Part shown: positions 44,331-56,649 of the stretch, piece after piece
Numbering within the stretch: position 1 is the first letter of the stretch
How the letters are laid out: every line of letters begins with the position of its first letter
Source: Eurosta solidaginis
Lineage: Eukaryota; Arthropoda; Insecta; Diptera; Tephritidae
Direction of reading: 5' to 3'
Assembly: GCF_040869045.1 (NCBI RefSeq)
Contig: NC_090319.1
Coordinates: 47,464,779 to 47,528,778 of the forward strand
Length of the DNA stretch: 64,000 bases
The notes under the pieces: model-generated
The model's input: only the letters and a program-made list of their open reading frames with translations
What the model was told of the DNA's origin: nothing
The model's database searches: none
Translations under genes and position numbers: made by a program

Positions 44331-44819
44331 GTGTTTTATAGGGCTTTCCATTTGGCCGTTTAACAAATTTCTGCTATCAATATGCACACATTCAGTCTAC
44401 GTGAGTTCCTCACGGACCGGCCTGTTCAACCCAACCAACTGTATGTACATAAATATTTATGTAGCATAACTATTTAAGAATCTTTTGTTTTTGTACAGAA
44501 AATGCAAAAATTTAGTTAAGTCTAAATACATATGGGAATTTTTTCAAACTTATTTACATAATCTTTATGTTTTCAATCTTACAATTTAGATTACAAACAT
44601 TCATATAAATATGCTATATAGGGTTCAGTTTATTCACTTATCTACTTTGGTATCCCACTGAGTATACGCTTCTGGTTTGACATTTAATATTGTTTAACAC
44701 AACATTTGTTTTTGGCAGCTAAATACATATTTAATATTCAGTTATTGTAAAAGAGTTTGCAATATGAAAATAACTCATAAGCATACGAACAAAATAGTCT
44801 TGGTAGTCTTCACAAAAAC
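44331..44819. other. No recognisable feature
   Basis: AT-rich; ends just before the RNase H of the next LINE. It includes ACCGGCCTGTTCAACCCAAC, a LINE 3'-end-like phrase. Confidence 0.4.
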
Positions 44820-45638
44820 AAAAATATTCAGTCCTATACACCCGAAATCAGAGGTCTTGTTCACGGATGGATCGAAATTCAACGTCGGAGAACGGGAGCT
44901 GGAATCTATTGGCCCAACTTCAAGAAATGACATGCTACCCCACCATGTTTCAGGCACAAATCCATATAATAGAGGTCTGTGTTAGAGAATGTCTGCAGGC
45001 GGCCCTGCGTGCCTTGCAATTCTACACAGTTACATCTAAACTAGTGGATGACTGCACTGAAATCCTTAAGGACCTAGGAGCCGAAAACAAGGTTTTGTTA
45101 GGATTGGTTCGCGGATATCAGGGTCGTGAAGGTAATGAACACGCAGATAACCAAGCAAATCAGGGTGCTATAACAGCATTCTATGGTACAGAGCCCTTTT
45201 GTGCACACACCAGGGAAACTATAAGTAACCGGGAAACTAAACAATAAAGACGTCACTGGATTGACTGCTAAGAGCAAAGACAGGCCACATCATTCATAAT
45301 TCCGCCAAGAAAAGTATCAGCCAAATGCATTATTCTAAGCAGAGAGGACGTAAGAACTCTCACTGGGTACTATACGGGACACTGTGGTCTACGATATCAC
45401 CTAAATAAGTTAAATATATCCGATACCCAAATTTGTCATTCCTGTGAGCTGGATGATGAGACGCCAGTTCATACTCTCTGCAAATGCGTCGCTCTGGCTA
45501 GGCAGAGACTGCCCATCTAGATGTTGTGACTCTTTTTCCCTATGTAATATGGAGTATAAAGCCTGAAATGTCATGCTCAACAGACCTGCACAAAGTTCGC
45601 AGTGATTCAAGGCCTAATAATAATAATAATAATACAGC
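44820..45638 (+). pseudogene. LINE RNase H and C-terminus with (TAA)n tail
   Basis: LFTDGSKFN (about 44858-44885, first RNase H Asp), then in the next frame YPTMFQAQIHIIEVC, SKLVDDCTEILKDLGAENKV and GREGNEHADNQANQGA (to about 45170), completing the RNase H domain. Next, REDVRTLTGYYTGHCGLRYHL and ICHSCELDDETPVHTLCKC (about 45340-45490), the Cys/His C-terminal block. The copy ends in a TAA repeat (45614-45634), a tail typical of I-clade LINEs. Two or three frameshifts only, so fairly recent. An F repeat begins directly after it. Confidence 0.82.
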
Positions 45639-45645
45639 CGAAATA

Positions 45646-45976
45646 TTGTGGAGCGCAGCCCTTTCAAGGGGCTGCCAGCGCAATATATAGCTTCTCCAAC
45701 CCAATTGTCAACCTCACCTTCCCGTGGAGAATCCTGTTACTTTGACAGCCGGGGGTCTGGCGACCCCAAGTTCCTCATGGATTTGGAGGGTGGGAGAGCA
45801 GTATTGTCGAGAAGGTTTCACGTGGTCATATAAAATCGTTCCCGAAATGGTCGGGCTAGTACCTTAATGGTGCTGTTACCGGAACGTACAGCAAATGCAT
45901 CCGACAAAGGACCATCAACATCAATAACACCCCCAAGGGGTCTACGGGGAGTGTCCTTATCTACAACAACAACAAC
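45646..45976 (+). mobile_element. SINE-like repeat, family F, copy 3 (5'-truncated)
   Basis: Starts inside the family at GTGGAGCGCAGCCCTTTCAA and runs to (CAA)n at 45961-45976. CCGAAAT before and after (45637-45643 and 45978-45984) may be a short target duplication. 5' truncation is as expected of target-primed reverse transcription. Confidence 0.8.
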
Positions 45977-46917
45977 AATCCGAAATGCTAGGCCGAAATA
46001 CAGTCTTAATATTATTACGAGGGCTCGATGTACTATTTAGATCTATTGTGCTTGAGCTTTTAGCTTATTGCTGTATATGGCCGGTTTTGATATATTTAGA
46101 TACCCCTTCAGACATTTTGCTACATATTACGAAAGTACTAAAAGTCCCGCCACCTACATGGTAGATTCTCTCCCTTACCATAATTATCGATAGAGAATGT
46201 AAGTCGGCGTTGTTTAGAAAAGCGACCAGGATGTTGATCGGATAGATAAACATCTAAAAGTGATATCGTAGACTACAGTGTCCCTTAAAGTACCCATTAT
46301 AAGTGGGTACGTCCTCTTTGCTTGAATTAATTAGAATAATGTCTTTGGTTCATGTTTTTGTTGCAGATAGTGTAAACCATTTGCTCTGTCTTCGCCCTCC
46401 GCAGCAACTCTTCTGTTGTCTGAACTGAAGTCAAGTCTCAACTAAACATTATGTTATTCACCCCAACATGCTAACACCAAAGACAATTGTCGATACTGCA
46501 TAGGCTACCGATAATTAAGGATGTAATAACCCCATTTAATTAAGAGTACAAAACTCGGCCCGCGCGTAGAAGTGTTACGTTAGTCTTTGTACAGGGAGTC
46601 GCTGATGAAAGCCACCCGCTGTTTGATAAACCGCATGGTATTGGATTGCTGCCACGGAAATATATTAGCAATTATTCAAGTCACTTATTGCGGGAATCTC
46701 CTGGATTTCATATTTGCCTTTAGCCTACCATCAAACAGATGTGCAGTGGCTACCCAAATCAGAATTGGACATGAGCCGTAAGTAGCGCGCTGCTGTAACC
46801 TGGTTATTTCCTGGTGGAGGCGATTCAAAAACTTTCTCTATGTGTGGACAAACTCTTCCCCTACGTCGCCGCTTGTAAATGAAAATATAATTGTACTATT
46901 CGAGGTGCAGAATATAT
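45977..46917. other. No recognisable feature
   Basis: No repeat or protein match on either strand; moderately complex sequence. Confidence 0.4.
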
Positions 46918-47434
46918 TGTAACGAATTTACTTGCAAATCCTCTAATTTGCAACCTTCTGTTAAGTTCGAATCACTAAACTGTTGAATAAATAACTCCAA
47001 TATTTAATAATGCAAAATGGCCTTTATTAAAGTACTTCACTATAAATAACTCTACTATTGCCCGACAGATTGCGTGCTTAATCAAAACTGATTGTAGCGC
47101 CTCTACCTTTGAGGCCTTTTATACTCTTTGATTTCTTCGTTGAATCTTCTAGGCGCTTCTGTTCTAGAATCTACTAGTTGGTTATCTGTTATAATTATAA
47201 CTACAGATGTTCGTGTATAGCTCTCAAATGCGCGTCTGCTTTTGAGCGACACTTCCACAATTATAATTGCATATCTCAGATAAAATATCTGCATGTGTTT
47301 GTACGTTGCGTCTCTGCTGCGTGTACGTACATATGTGTAAGCATAATGATTGAATTGTTGATGTGTATTCACGTCACTGCTTAGCAGCGGCTTAGAGATG
47401 GCAGTACCCCTTAGTGTTGCTATTATTCGTAACA
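46918..47434 (-). mobile_element. Solo LTR of a gypsy-type retrotransposon, copy 2
   Basis: 517 bp on the minus strand, TGTTACGAATAAT to TTCGTTACA, with ATAT on both sides (46914-46917, 47435-47438). Carries the TATA box (as TTTTATACTC at about 47118) and the AATAAAGGCC polyadenylation block shared with the copy at 16120. Internal length differences (517 against 619 bp) show separate subfamilies. Confidence 0.88.
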
Positions 47435-48034
47435 ATATAGTAGCTGTCACGCAATTTGATGCTCTCGTTAAAAATAACAAAGTTCAGCATGGAGGACTAC
47501 GATGTATTCACGAGGCATTAGTACCACGGTTTTCCACGCATTCATAAGACAATTTTAAAAGGTTTCCTTTAACGATTAATGCATAAAGTGTGGGTAATTT
47601 AAACAAGGTCGCTACCATTTGCTACCTTTTTTCTTATATTGAGTAGCGGAATAGTTTCCATATACCTTCCGAAGCGGAGAGTTATTGTAAAGAGCATAAT
47701 CAAAATTTGTCGGATCGCCCGCGTAGCTTCCGGAATAAGGGTGAGTGTTGCATATGTAGGGCCTTCTCTTTGAAGAACGGGTTCCGTTGAGTGCCTAACA
47801 TCAGTACCAACTTAAACTTGATTTGCCGTCCTTGTTATGATTGACCTGTCAACAGCTTGCGATACAATTAACGAAGACACGAACGTGAGTAAATGAGTCC
47901 ATCCATCTCGAGACAGATAAGTTGGGCAGGGAACTAATTTAATGATTGAGCAATGTCGTTGAAGTATACTGAGAAAAAATATTTAAATAAAATGAGGAAA
48001 ATGTTTTTGAAACATTATTTTAGATTGTGCAAGT
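47435..48034. other. No firm feature
   Basis: Minus-strand pieces such as RYMETIPLL look protein-like but no family could be assigned. Confidence 0.35.
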
Positions 48035-48960
48035 TTCCAATTTAATGAGTAGGTTAGGTTGAGTTCCCAATCAATAAAGACCTCACATAGACTGAATGTG
48101 TCCATAATTTTACCAGAATTTGTTTGGCGACCAAAGAATAAACCACAATTAGGCACCAGGGCATATATGATTAAATAGCTTCGTTCTCTTCGCAAGTACT
48201 AGAAAAATTCTAGAACCTCGCTTAATAGCTGCCTTGAGATCTGACAGCTCTGCCACCTTTAGTAGCTGAAGCCTTGACCTCTCGAGTGCAGGAAACGAAC
48301 AAAGAACTAAGCTCAACCATTTCTTCCTGCAGCTCGCACTTCCTTCACCTTCTGCAACTGACAAGGCCTAGCTTAAAATAATTTGACGCCATACATGTAA
48401 GCAGTGTATAGCTAGAAGAACTCAAACATAAAATTTCATAGGCCCGCGCTTTTTTTTGTCTTACTTGCTGGATGGGTTATATCAACTCCTGTCTCGTTTT
48501 GATTTCTCCCCCATGGTTTGAGACGTTCGCTGTCGATAAATTGACCGCTGCAACTTCCTTTACCAAATTTTCGGCCTTTTTTTACCTTCTATATATTAAT
48601 GACCGAAAACCCAGTATATATGTATGGTTCGGTCTGAGCGTCCAATGTTTCTTTGCAATCCGCTATATTTCTTGATGAAGTACTTTTTGGGATTATTGCC
48701 CTAACCTTCTTCTATATCCATATATACATTGGCTCATCTACAGCTAAGACACACTTTCTCCAGAATTTCTGCTGTTTTCTTCACTGCTACAGTTACCATC
48801 TGAAAGACACTGCAGTGGCCTGGCAGCTTGTAGAATCTACTTACTTCTGGGTCAAAACATGAAACATCAGACTCGAAAATGTCTCTCCAAGACCATTTAG
48901 GCCATTTTATCTTCATTTAATTGCGACAAACCGCTACGGCCTGCTTTCAAGTTTTGCCAT
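48035..48960 (-). pseudogene. LINE RNase H region, same family as 19515-20330
   Basis: Minus strand: CSVFQMVTVAVKKTAEIL (about 48745-48810) is the FQAE..A...A helix of RNase H. Downstream are degenerate counterparts of the same blocks seen at 20291-19540, including the phrases around CTGAAGCCTTGACCTC and CTCAACCATTTCTTCCTGCAG and the end TAGGTTAGGTTGAG. Many stops; dead. Confidence 0.72.
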
Positions 48961-49687
48961 GGCCCTAAGCATTGCTGCAGTTGCTAGGGCTATATTTTTG
49001 GCCATTAGGTCTGCAGTGCAAATTTGAAGTCGTTACCAATCAATTCCATTTCTATGAAATTTCACTAAGTATTCATTCATATAACATACCTAAATGTACA
49101 TACACCTTACAGAAACAACAGTAATAGACAATCTGTAGCAATCTCTGTAGCATCACAAGATTTACGAACAGCCAGCCAGCTTGCAGGATGCAACGTTTTA
49201 ATGCAAGAAATTCCAAGCAAATATTGACTCATCAGCACAGCCATTCTTATTGGCGAAAATCTCTTCGTTATGCTGTTAACCCACTATGGTGCATTTCATC
49301 AAGTAGCCAGAAGAATCAAACAAACCAAAACACATACCAACCTACAAATGTTGACCTTTTGCTCTCCGCTTTGAAGTTTTTCCACTTGAATGGAGAATAA
49401 CAATGGAAACAAAAAAATTAAAAAATTGGAATAGGAAGCACAGGAAAGAACGGTGATAATGTAAAATACAAACGGACATAATTCTTTCATAACACAATTT
49501 GGTATAAAACAACAACAAGAGCAGTATACGACCACTGGCTTCTGTGGTCACAATATTTGGCAATGGTCGAAATTAGCTGGTGGATGCAATGAGTGCACAA
49601 TGGCTAAGGGCAGTCATTATCGATTTGAAAGTCAGCGGTGGTAGCACAGATGTATGCAATGTGATTTCAAGGCGGTTACTGACATTT
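48961..49687. other. No recognisable feature
   Basis: Unassigned; short frames only. Confidence 0.4.
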
Positions 49688-49995
49688 TTATACTCAGTTG
49701 AGCAGAGCTCACAGAGTATATTAAATTTGATTGGATAACGGTTGGTTGTACAGGTATAAAGGAATCGAGATAGATATAGACTTCCATATATCAAAATCAT
49801 TAGTATCGAAAAAAAATTTGATTGAGCCATGTCCGTCCGTCCGTTCGTCCATCCGTCTATCCTTTAACACGATAACTTGAGTAATTTTGAGGTATCTTGA
49901 TGAAATTTAGTATGTATATTCCTGGGCACTCATCTCAGATCGCTATTTAAAATGAACGAAATCGGACTACAACCACGCCCAGTTTTTCGATATTA
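49688..49995 (+). mobile_element. Helentron-like element family A, copy 4 (5' fragment)
   Basis: TTATACTCAGTTGAG start, then TATAGACTTCCATATATCA, the GTCC tract (about 49829-49860) and ACCACGCCCAGTTTTTCGAT, after which similarity stops. The 3' four-fifths are lost. Confidence 0.82.
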
Positions 49996-50695
49996 TTTAT
50001 TTTATTAATTTTATTTTATTTTTTTTTTTTCAAAAAGTGATGTATCAAATATCGGTGCACAGTACGTTGTTATTGCGGTTTTAGCAGTGCTTCGTTCCAT
50101 CTAATAGATGCAATCAATAACAAAGTGTCATCAATATCCTACAATGGGTGTTCAAGAAAACTGGCTGTTTCAACAAGCTTGGACCAGAGAAGTAAAGGTT
50201 TTAGAGGCATTGCACGGTGAGGTATCTCATCAATTTAGCTGCCCAAAAGTTGATTTTCAAAATATCCCAATTTTTTTTAATATACTCCCTGAATAGTGTA
50301 CATAATAGTACACATAAATTAGTGGATATACTCAGATATATTTACAAGAAGGTGAAGTAACAACTATATCTAAACATGTATTTATTGGAAAGCGGGGGTG
50401 AAATAGCTTTCCCTTTATACCCTTGCTAGCATATCTCAATTATTTTTATTTTAACTTAAACAAAAACATCCTCAGTGGCAACACCTAGGTTAACAGTCTG
50501 AAAATGTAATACTATATCGATGTACCAAATTTGATTCAAATCGGTTAACCAGTTTCCGAGATGGTAGTGGATACACAAAGAAATATTAAAAGAAGGTGAG
50601 GTGGAAATCATAAGTGGGAACCCTACTTAAAAATGTCGGTAGAAATGCGGAGTAAAATACCTTTCGTTTCATACCCATATTGCAATATCTCATTT
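49996..50695. other. Unassigned, with a helentron-like phrase
   Basis: 50500-50690 holds 'caaatcggttaaccagtttccgaga'-type phrasing and TTTCATACCCATATTGCAA, similar in style to central units of helentron-like elements, but no ends are seen. Confidence 0.35.
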
Positions 50696-50696
50696 A

Positions 50697-51720
50697 ACCC
50701 GAAATAACCCACGATTACCATATGGTAACGCAAAAGGTGTCGCTATATTCCACGAATTAAATCTAAATTGCACAACAAATTCACAAATGAATGACGCTAC
50801 TTAATACAGAATATCCGTGACTTTCCGAAAAACAAATCTTTGGTGAGTATGGGTTCAAATAATGAAGCTATCGTACGTCCAATTTAAGTGAGAAAAAGAA
50901 AAGTTAAAAATTCCAGTTTTTCAATATGGCACGTCTGTAAGTACGCGATTATAGTAATAATTTTTAAGAACATTTAAATAAAAACTATAAAAATCGGTAA
51001 CTAATGAAATAAGTTATTATATTTAAGTAAATTTTTTGCTGGAATTATTTAATTTCTAGTTCTTTTTTACATCGTATTTAAGGCGTTACCATATGGTAAC
51101 CGTGGGTCGGCTGGGGCATAAGTTTTTTCTTCGTATTTCATGGGATTTTCTATGCTAGGGTATAATTTTCTACGCGTATCAATGGCTTTTCTGTGCCTTT
51201 TTGTAAATTTGTCTGATATAATCTTCAGTATTTTTTAACTACTACGATTTTCAGAGGTATCGTCGCAACAAATACTTGATTACATTCAAGATATACCAAC
51301 CACTCTTTATATCGAGCCTCCTGTTGGCGAAAACATATCTGGAATCCTGAAAATGTATGTCCCGTGTTGATCAGAGCGTAGATATTGCAGTACCATCGAA
51401 TCGTAGCCGTTGTTCCAGTGAAAAATGCAAAGCTAAGGGACGAACAGCATGTATGAAATGCATCGTAGGAATTTGTGTGAAGTGTTTTGCGAGTTACCAT
51501 AAACAAACCAAGATTTCAACCACCTATATTTTAGTTCAGAAAAGGTCTTTCTGTTATATATTTATAAAACTATTCTTTCCGTATTTACGGTTTAATAAAA
51601 ATGTTCAAAAACGTTTAATATTTGTGAAATAAAATTAAAAAAAACATGTCCAAAATAGTGTTTTCTTTCATCAAAAACCTGAACCCTAGACGACCCAGGA
51701 TTATCATATGGTAACGCTAG
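50697..51720 (+). mobile_element. piggyBac-like remnants with CATATG palindromes
   Basis: Three end-like motifs: TTAACCCGAAATAACCCACG at 50696 followed by TTACCATATGGTAAC, the inverted GTTACCATATGGTAACCGTG at 51085-51104 followed by GGTCGGCTGGGG, and CCCTAGACGACCCAGG at 51684 followed by TTATCATATGGTAAC. A TTAA target next to CCC and the zinc-finger fragment at 51357-51534 point to piggyBac. No complete element can be delimited, and only the first end has TTAA. Confidence 0.5.
51357..51534 (+). pseudogene. piggyBac-type transposase C-terminal cysteine domain
   Basis: Frame reads VPSNRSRCSSEKCKAKGRT, ACMKCIVGICVKCFASYH: the C-terminal Cys-rich (RING/PHD-like) domain of piggyBac transposases, pattern 'R.Rc..C......t...C..C.v.lC..Cf..YH'. 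The upstream catalytic core (DDD) is missing or beyond recognition; a stop lies before 51357. Cys spacing is complete, so this domain is well preserved. Confidence 0.7.
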
Positions 51721-52139
51721 TTTTCCGGATTTTCCGGAAAAGCGTAACAGTGAATTCAAAAATGGACACCATTTTCGTGTTCAGGAGGTCAAAATCTATA
51801 AGACAGCTTCTTTCCAACTAAATACAAGACAAAAAAAGTTATGGGAACTAGCGGGTTATTGCCAAAAAATTACCCCAGGTCCATCCGGGGGAACAATTCA
51901 TAGTATATCTGCGCAGAACACTGTGAATTTATTGTCAAACATTTCCTTTTTCAATAAAGTAAGACAACCACTCTTTGAACAGAAACAACCACTGTTTTAA
52001 TTCTGGTCAGCTAGATTTATCAAATACCCCACCGCGCTTTGGTGCTACATTGAAATTTTAGAGATGGGTGGTGTCATGCCGGGGCACATTACAAGTGGCA
52101 CGTACATCGTTGATTTATGATTAATAATATTTGTAAAAT
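51721..52139. other. No recognisable feature
   Basis: Unassigned AT-rich sequence. Confidence 0.4.
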
Positions 52140-52602
52140 TGATTTTATCACAAGTGGGCGGTGCCACGCCCATTAAAAATTTTATTTTTATTTTTTTTCA
52201 ATTTTTATCAAGAGTCTCAATATCAGTCCACACATCAAATTTCAACATTTTAGGTGTATTGTTTACTAAATAATCAGGTTTTTTGTGTATTCCAAAATGT
52301 TATATATATAAAAAGTTGGAGCGGTTATCATACGATTTCGCTCATTTTCAATACAAATCTATTCTGTGTCCAGATAAGCCCATGCACCAAATTTGGTGAA
52401 GATATCTCAATATTTATCGTGTTAACGGACAGACGGACGACGGACGAACAGACGGACATGGCTCAATCAAATTTTTTTTTTCGATACCGATGATTTTGAT
52501 ATATGGAAGTCTATATCTATCTCCTATGCCTTTATACCTGTACAACCAACCGTTATCCAATCAAAATTATAATACGCTGTGTACAAGTACAGCTGGTTAT
52601 AA
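52140..52602 (-). mobile_element. Helentron-like element, family A relative, 5' fragment
   Basis: On the minus strand: an end TTATAACCAGCTGTACTTG, then AACGGTTGGTTGTACAGGT, TATAGACTTCCATATATCA, TGAGCCATGTCCGTCTG with GTCC/GTCG units (about 52428-52458) and GGCGTGGCACCGCCCACTTG at about 52153-52172. The first 30 bp diverge from family A. Confidence 0.7.
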
Positions 52603-52829
52603 AAAAGTCAGCAAAAAGATTTGCCGAATCTGGTATATTAAAGCAGTCTTTCTTTGAACGAACATAGTTTCAAAAAGATTTAGAATTAACTTCAGTTCAA
52701 CTCATTTTCAACTCGAGAAACGTATTTGTTTTACTTTGTTGTACAAAAACTTTTCACGTACATTGTGCTCCGCCATATAAGAAGTATACTGATCTTTAAA
52801 AGCACGATCGCTGGTAGAATTTAAAGTAC

Positions 52830-53340
52830 TTATTTCCTTGATTTTTCAACTTTTTTAACCTAGCATTGTACAGGGTAGTTTGTGAGCCTTAACCGGAAGT
52901 AAAGAGAGAATACTACTGAATATGTCAGCCATCTATAACAGAAAAGCTTCGCAATATTCAGTTGCATTTTTAGCAAAGAAAATAGATGTCCAGTCTATTT
53001 CAGATATGAGAGAGTTTAAAGATTCGTAATTTGCTTCCTTAAGGTTATAGGAGCGCCCATTATTATTTATATTGTTTGTTTTTCGGCACTAGGTCGAAGA
53101 CTTCTATAGATAAAGCGAATGCTACGTGATGCATATTTGATTTATATATACGAAACACATGTTCAGTTAAGTAAGTTATGAGGTTCTCATCGACAAAAAT
53201 TGGGTCCAAAATATTGTTTAACTGATTTACGAAATTGTGAATCTGAAATAAATTGGCAGTAGAAAGGGTGCCTCGGTTTATCTCGATACCAAATTTGACA
53301 AGGGATGACGGAAAATTGGTTCAATATACAATATTTATCC
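52830..53340 (-). pseudogene. Jockey-like LINE: end of endonuclease and linker
   Basis: Minus strand: NFVNQLNNILDPIFVDENLI (about 53190-53250) is the late endonuclease 'LDLvfv.e..' block. Then LKEANYESLNSLISEIDWTS followed by NATEYCEAFLL (about 52925-53035) is the linker that precedes RT in jockey-like LINEs (compare FHDWSDLYAC at 30060). One frameshift and a stop; both ends truncated. Confidence 0.65.
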
Positions 53341-54414
53341 ACCCTGCCAAAAAATCAACAAAACAAAATAAGTCACAAATATAATTTTTATACTTATTAC
53401 TAAAAAATCTTTAAGTGCATGGCTCCATTTCGTGAAACATCTGTATAGAAACGCTTCATTGTTGCTGGTTTTATGAGCTGGTTTTTAAATTTCCATACCG
53501 TAATTTCTTTTTATGGGAACTCTTAATATATTCGAGATCGCCCTTCACTTTCCAACGACTCACGTGGTATTTACTTATATTTTTTTTTTTTTTTTTTATC
53601 TTATGCATCACAAATACATATACAAGACTACAAGCTACATGCTTAGCTTACTTCTTAAAAAAAACATAAATCTAGCAAATTTTTTCAAGTTTTTTTTTTT
53701 TTCTCTTAAATTAGCAAAAAAAATTTGTTATGGGATTTTATGAGTTATTACATTTCTTCACTACCCACTTCAATAACGTAATACATTTTTCACTTGAAAT
53801 ACACTGAATACTCTTTTGAAATTCGTTCACCCTTTTGCTAAAGACAAATTAGATTTTTCAATCATGCAACATTCACTTTTCGCTCATGGCAAAGTTTGCC
53901 ACATATTTTCCGCTGTGCACGAGTGCATTTGGTTGCTTGCTAAAAATGCTTTTCCACCAGACAAATGCAACAATTTCGCTTAAGCTTTTCATTGCTTTTG
54001 GTGCTTCCTCATTTTCGTCAAAAAGCTTTTGCCAAAAAAGAAACCCTCAACGTATGTGTGGCCAAGAAATGTTTAGGATAAAATTTGCGCTTCATTTATT
54101 TTGTTAAGATTTCTTGCGATTGCACGTATGCACTGATGGAAGCTAAGCAATGCTTGCTGACAGTCAATTGCCCATACATATATGTGTGTGTGTGCATGCT
54201 CGAACAGAGTCTTACTCATAAAAGCTTGTAGGGGCGTAGCCAGAGTTTAGCCGATATAGCTCTGTCAAAATTATGAAAGACAATTCCGGGCTCCTCAATA
54301 TCGAAGTAGCGTTCAATAGGTTCAAAGTCACACTGAAAGGATCCAATCGTTTTGTTGACTTTAAGTTTAAGGCTTTAATAAAAAACCTTTGAACAAATTT
54401 TATTTGCCATACTA
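53341..54414. other. No recognisable feature; T-rich tracts
   Basis: T runs at about 53580-53597 and 53691-53702. No family match. Confidence 0.4.
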
Positions 54415-54750
54415 ACTCACTTACTTACTTAATTGTCTCTTAACCGTTTAAACGGTTATGGCCGTCTAACAAGGTGCGCCAGTCGCTTCTTCTCTCTGCC
54501 AGCCGGCACCAATTGGTCACACCAAGGGAGTTTAAATCGTTTTCCACCTGGTCCTTCCAGCGGAGTGGGGGTCGCCCTCTACCTCTGCTTCCATAGGCGG
54601 GTTCCAATAGAAACACTTTCTTGGCCGAAGCGTCATCTTTGATTCGCATAACATAGCCTAGCCAGTGAAGAGGCTGCGTTTTAATTCGCTGGACTATGTT
54701 TATGTCTGCGTAGAGCTCGTACAGCTCATCTTTTAATCTTCTTCGGTATT
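54415..54750 (-). pseudogene. LINE ORF2 C-terminal end with (TAAG)n tail, copy 2
   Basis: Minus strand: continuous frame from about 54740: ELYADINIV..., MRIKDDASAKKVFLLEPAYG, SRGRGRPPLRWKDQVENDLN and SLGVTNWCRLAERRSDWRTL, then the LDGH end. This is the C-terminus after the RT thumb in the family at 17130. TAAG tail at 54415-54432. 5'-truncated, otherwise intact. Confidence 0.8.
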
Positions 54751-55224
54751 TACTGCCATACTAAGCTGAGGCTAAATCAGGAAATGCATTGTAGCGAAAA
54801 AATTCTTAATTTATTTACGTTTATACAACCCTGCAACGGAAACCTCGTCATATGAGTATGCTAGCGAGATCGTGGGCACTGCCTACTGATATCGTCTGCA
54901 TATTTCTCGTAGGGGGAAGATATGCCACCGACGATGTGTCATGTTTGCGAAGTCACACAGGCTGGATCTAGTTATTGGTTGTAATGCCAACTGTAATAAT
55001 GAGCTTTGCTGGAGTAGCGATACAAATGCATGAGGTGAGGCCGTCTTCGACTACATACTTACACTAACAAAGGCAAAGGCCAAAGTTTAGGTATAGTATT
55101 CAAAGCTATAGATGTGAGACACATATTCCTTCTCAGACCACAGATTTTAAACTGAAATCTGAAAGCCGTTTAGAAACCCGAAAAACACAGAAAGAGCAAA
55201 ATATTCTGAAATAAATTGATTTTC
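54751..55224. other. No recognisable feature
   Basis: Unassigned. Confidence 0.4.
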
Positions 55225-55235
55225 ACAAACTTGAA

Positions 55236-55870
55236 TAACACTGTGCAACAGCCCGCTGGGTATTGGACCAAACCCACATTTTTTGTAGAAAGTGATGCTT
55301 ATGTAGACAAAGTACTATCTCCATTTTTCGAAGTTAGCCTCCAAAAAATAGATATCGGCTTTCGAAGTTCGAAACTCTACATTTCGAAATTTTTTTTTTT
55401 TTTTTTTTTGTTAACGCGTTCAGCAAATTAAAAAAGTAAAAATGTGGTCGTGGCCGCCTTTTCCTTTTATTTGAATAGCTGAATTGTTTTTTTGAAAAAT
55501 TACGGTACGAGCAATTCCAGTGCAGAATATGTGCAGACATGAAAGTATTAGCCACTATCATGGGACTGTCTGACTTTTCACCTTTTATAACAGCTGTTAT
55601 ACTAAATTTCTCAAAAAAAGAGTTCAACCCTTCAAATAAGGGAAAAGAGCGGACCACGACCATATTTTTACTTTTTTAATTTGCTGAACGCGTTAACAAA
55701 ACAATTAAATTTCGAAATGCAGAATTTCGAACTTCGAAAGCCGATATCTATTTTTTGGATGCTGACTTCGAAAAACGGAGATAGGTATTTTTATACTTAA
55801 GCCTCAATCTCCCCAAAAAAGTTGTTTCGGTCCAATACCCAGAAAAAAGTTAATTTTGTCGCATAGTGTA
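55236..55870. mobile_element. Foldback element with ~280-bp arms
   Basis: Ends ACACTGTGCAACA and (complement of the right end) ACACTATGCGACAAA. Shared inner blocks: CTGGGTATTGGACC, AAAAAATAGATATCGGCTTT, CGAAGTTCGAAA, GTTAACGCGTTCAGCAAATT and AAAAAGTAAAAATRTGGTCG. AATA on both sides could be a 4-bp duplication. Contains a long T run in the left arm. No coding capacity. Confidence 0.75.
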
Positions 55871-55871
55871 A

Positions 55872-56649
55872 TAATAAGGATATTCGCTCACACATTCTAA
55901 CTCTGCTGTTCGCTAAATAGGTTACGCACCCAATCTAGGACAATGTGGTAGAACAAAGTGATGGGGCAACAGAGATCAACGGCAAGAAAACTCTAAAACA
56001 AAACTAAACACAGCAGACTCGAGAAAGTGTCATGCCTACAGATACAGCAACAAAATTTACAAAAGCTGCATTTGGAAGACAAAAAAGAAATTATGGGAAC
56101 AAATTTATGAGAACGTGAGTACAACAAATGTGGCATCAAAACTTCAGAAAATATTATCTGGGTCAAAATTAGCCTCAAGTAGCATAAATAAATGTGATGG
56201 GTCATTGACCCATCACCAGTCAGGAAACTTTGGAAATCTTGATGGAGGTACATTTTCCGTGACGCACAGACGCGAAAAACATCACTATGCGATGAAACCG
56301 TGATTATTCACAAGCATCGCAAACCAGGATAAAAACCTATGGGCTGTAAAATCAATTTGAGTCATTTAAATCGGCGAGACCGTATTGAGTTATACCGGCT
56401 AAGTTTCCAGCCGCTTGGTACAAATTGATACTCCATATATGTGGCCTTCATTCAAGATACCTTGAGTATGGTTATGATGCCAAAGCCGGAATAGGAGTAC
56501 GGGTGGTGTTCATTCCTATAGTCACAATCTCTGAAAGTCAATGAGGCTTTACTCATTTTTCCTTAAAACACCAAAGAGACTTCTTTACATTCATATATGA
56601 GACTATGCAAACTTTTGTATAATGGATGCAGCTCAGCACGCATACCGGA
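55872..56649. other. No firm feature
   Basis: Unassigned; may include upstream LINE sequence of the fragment at 56650. Confidence 0.35.

Noticed and set aside
47470..48030. Retrotransposon pol fragment beside the solo LTR
   Set aside because: Some minus-strand phrases look protein-like, but no protease, RT or integrase motif could be placed, and the LTR's own ATAT duplication shows the flank is not its interior.
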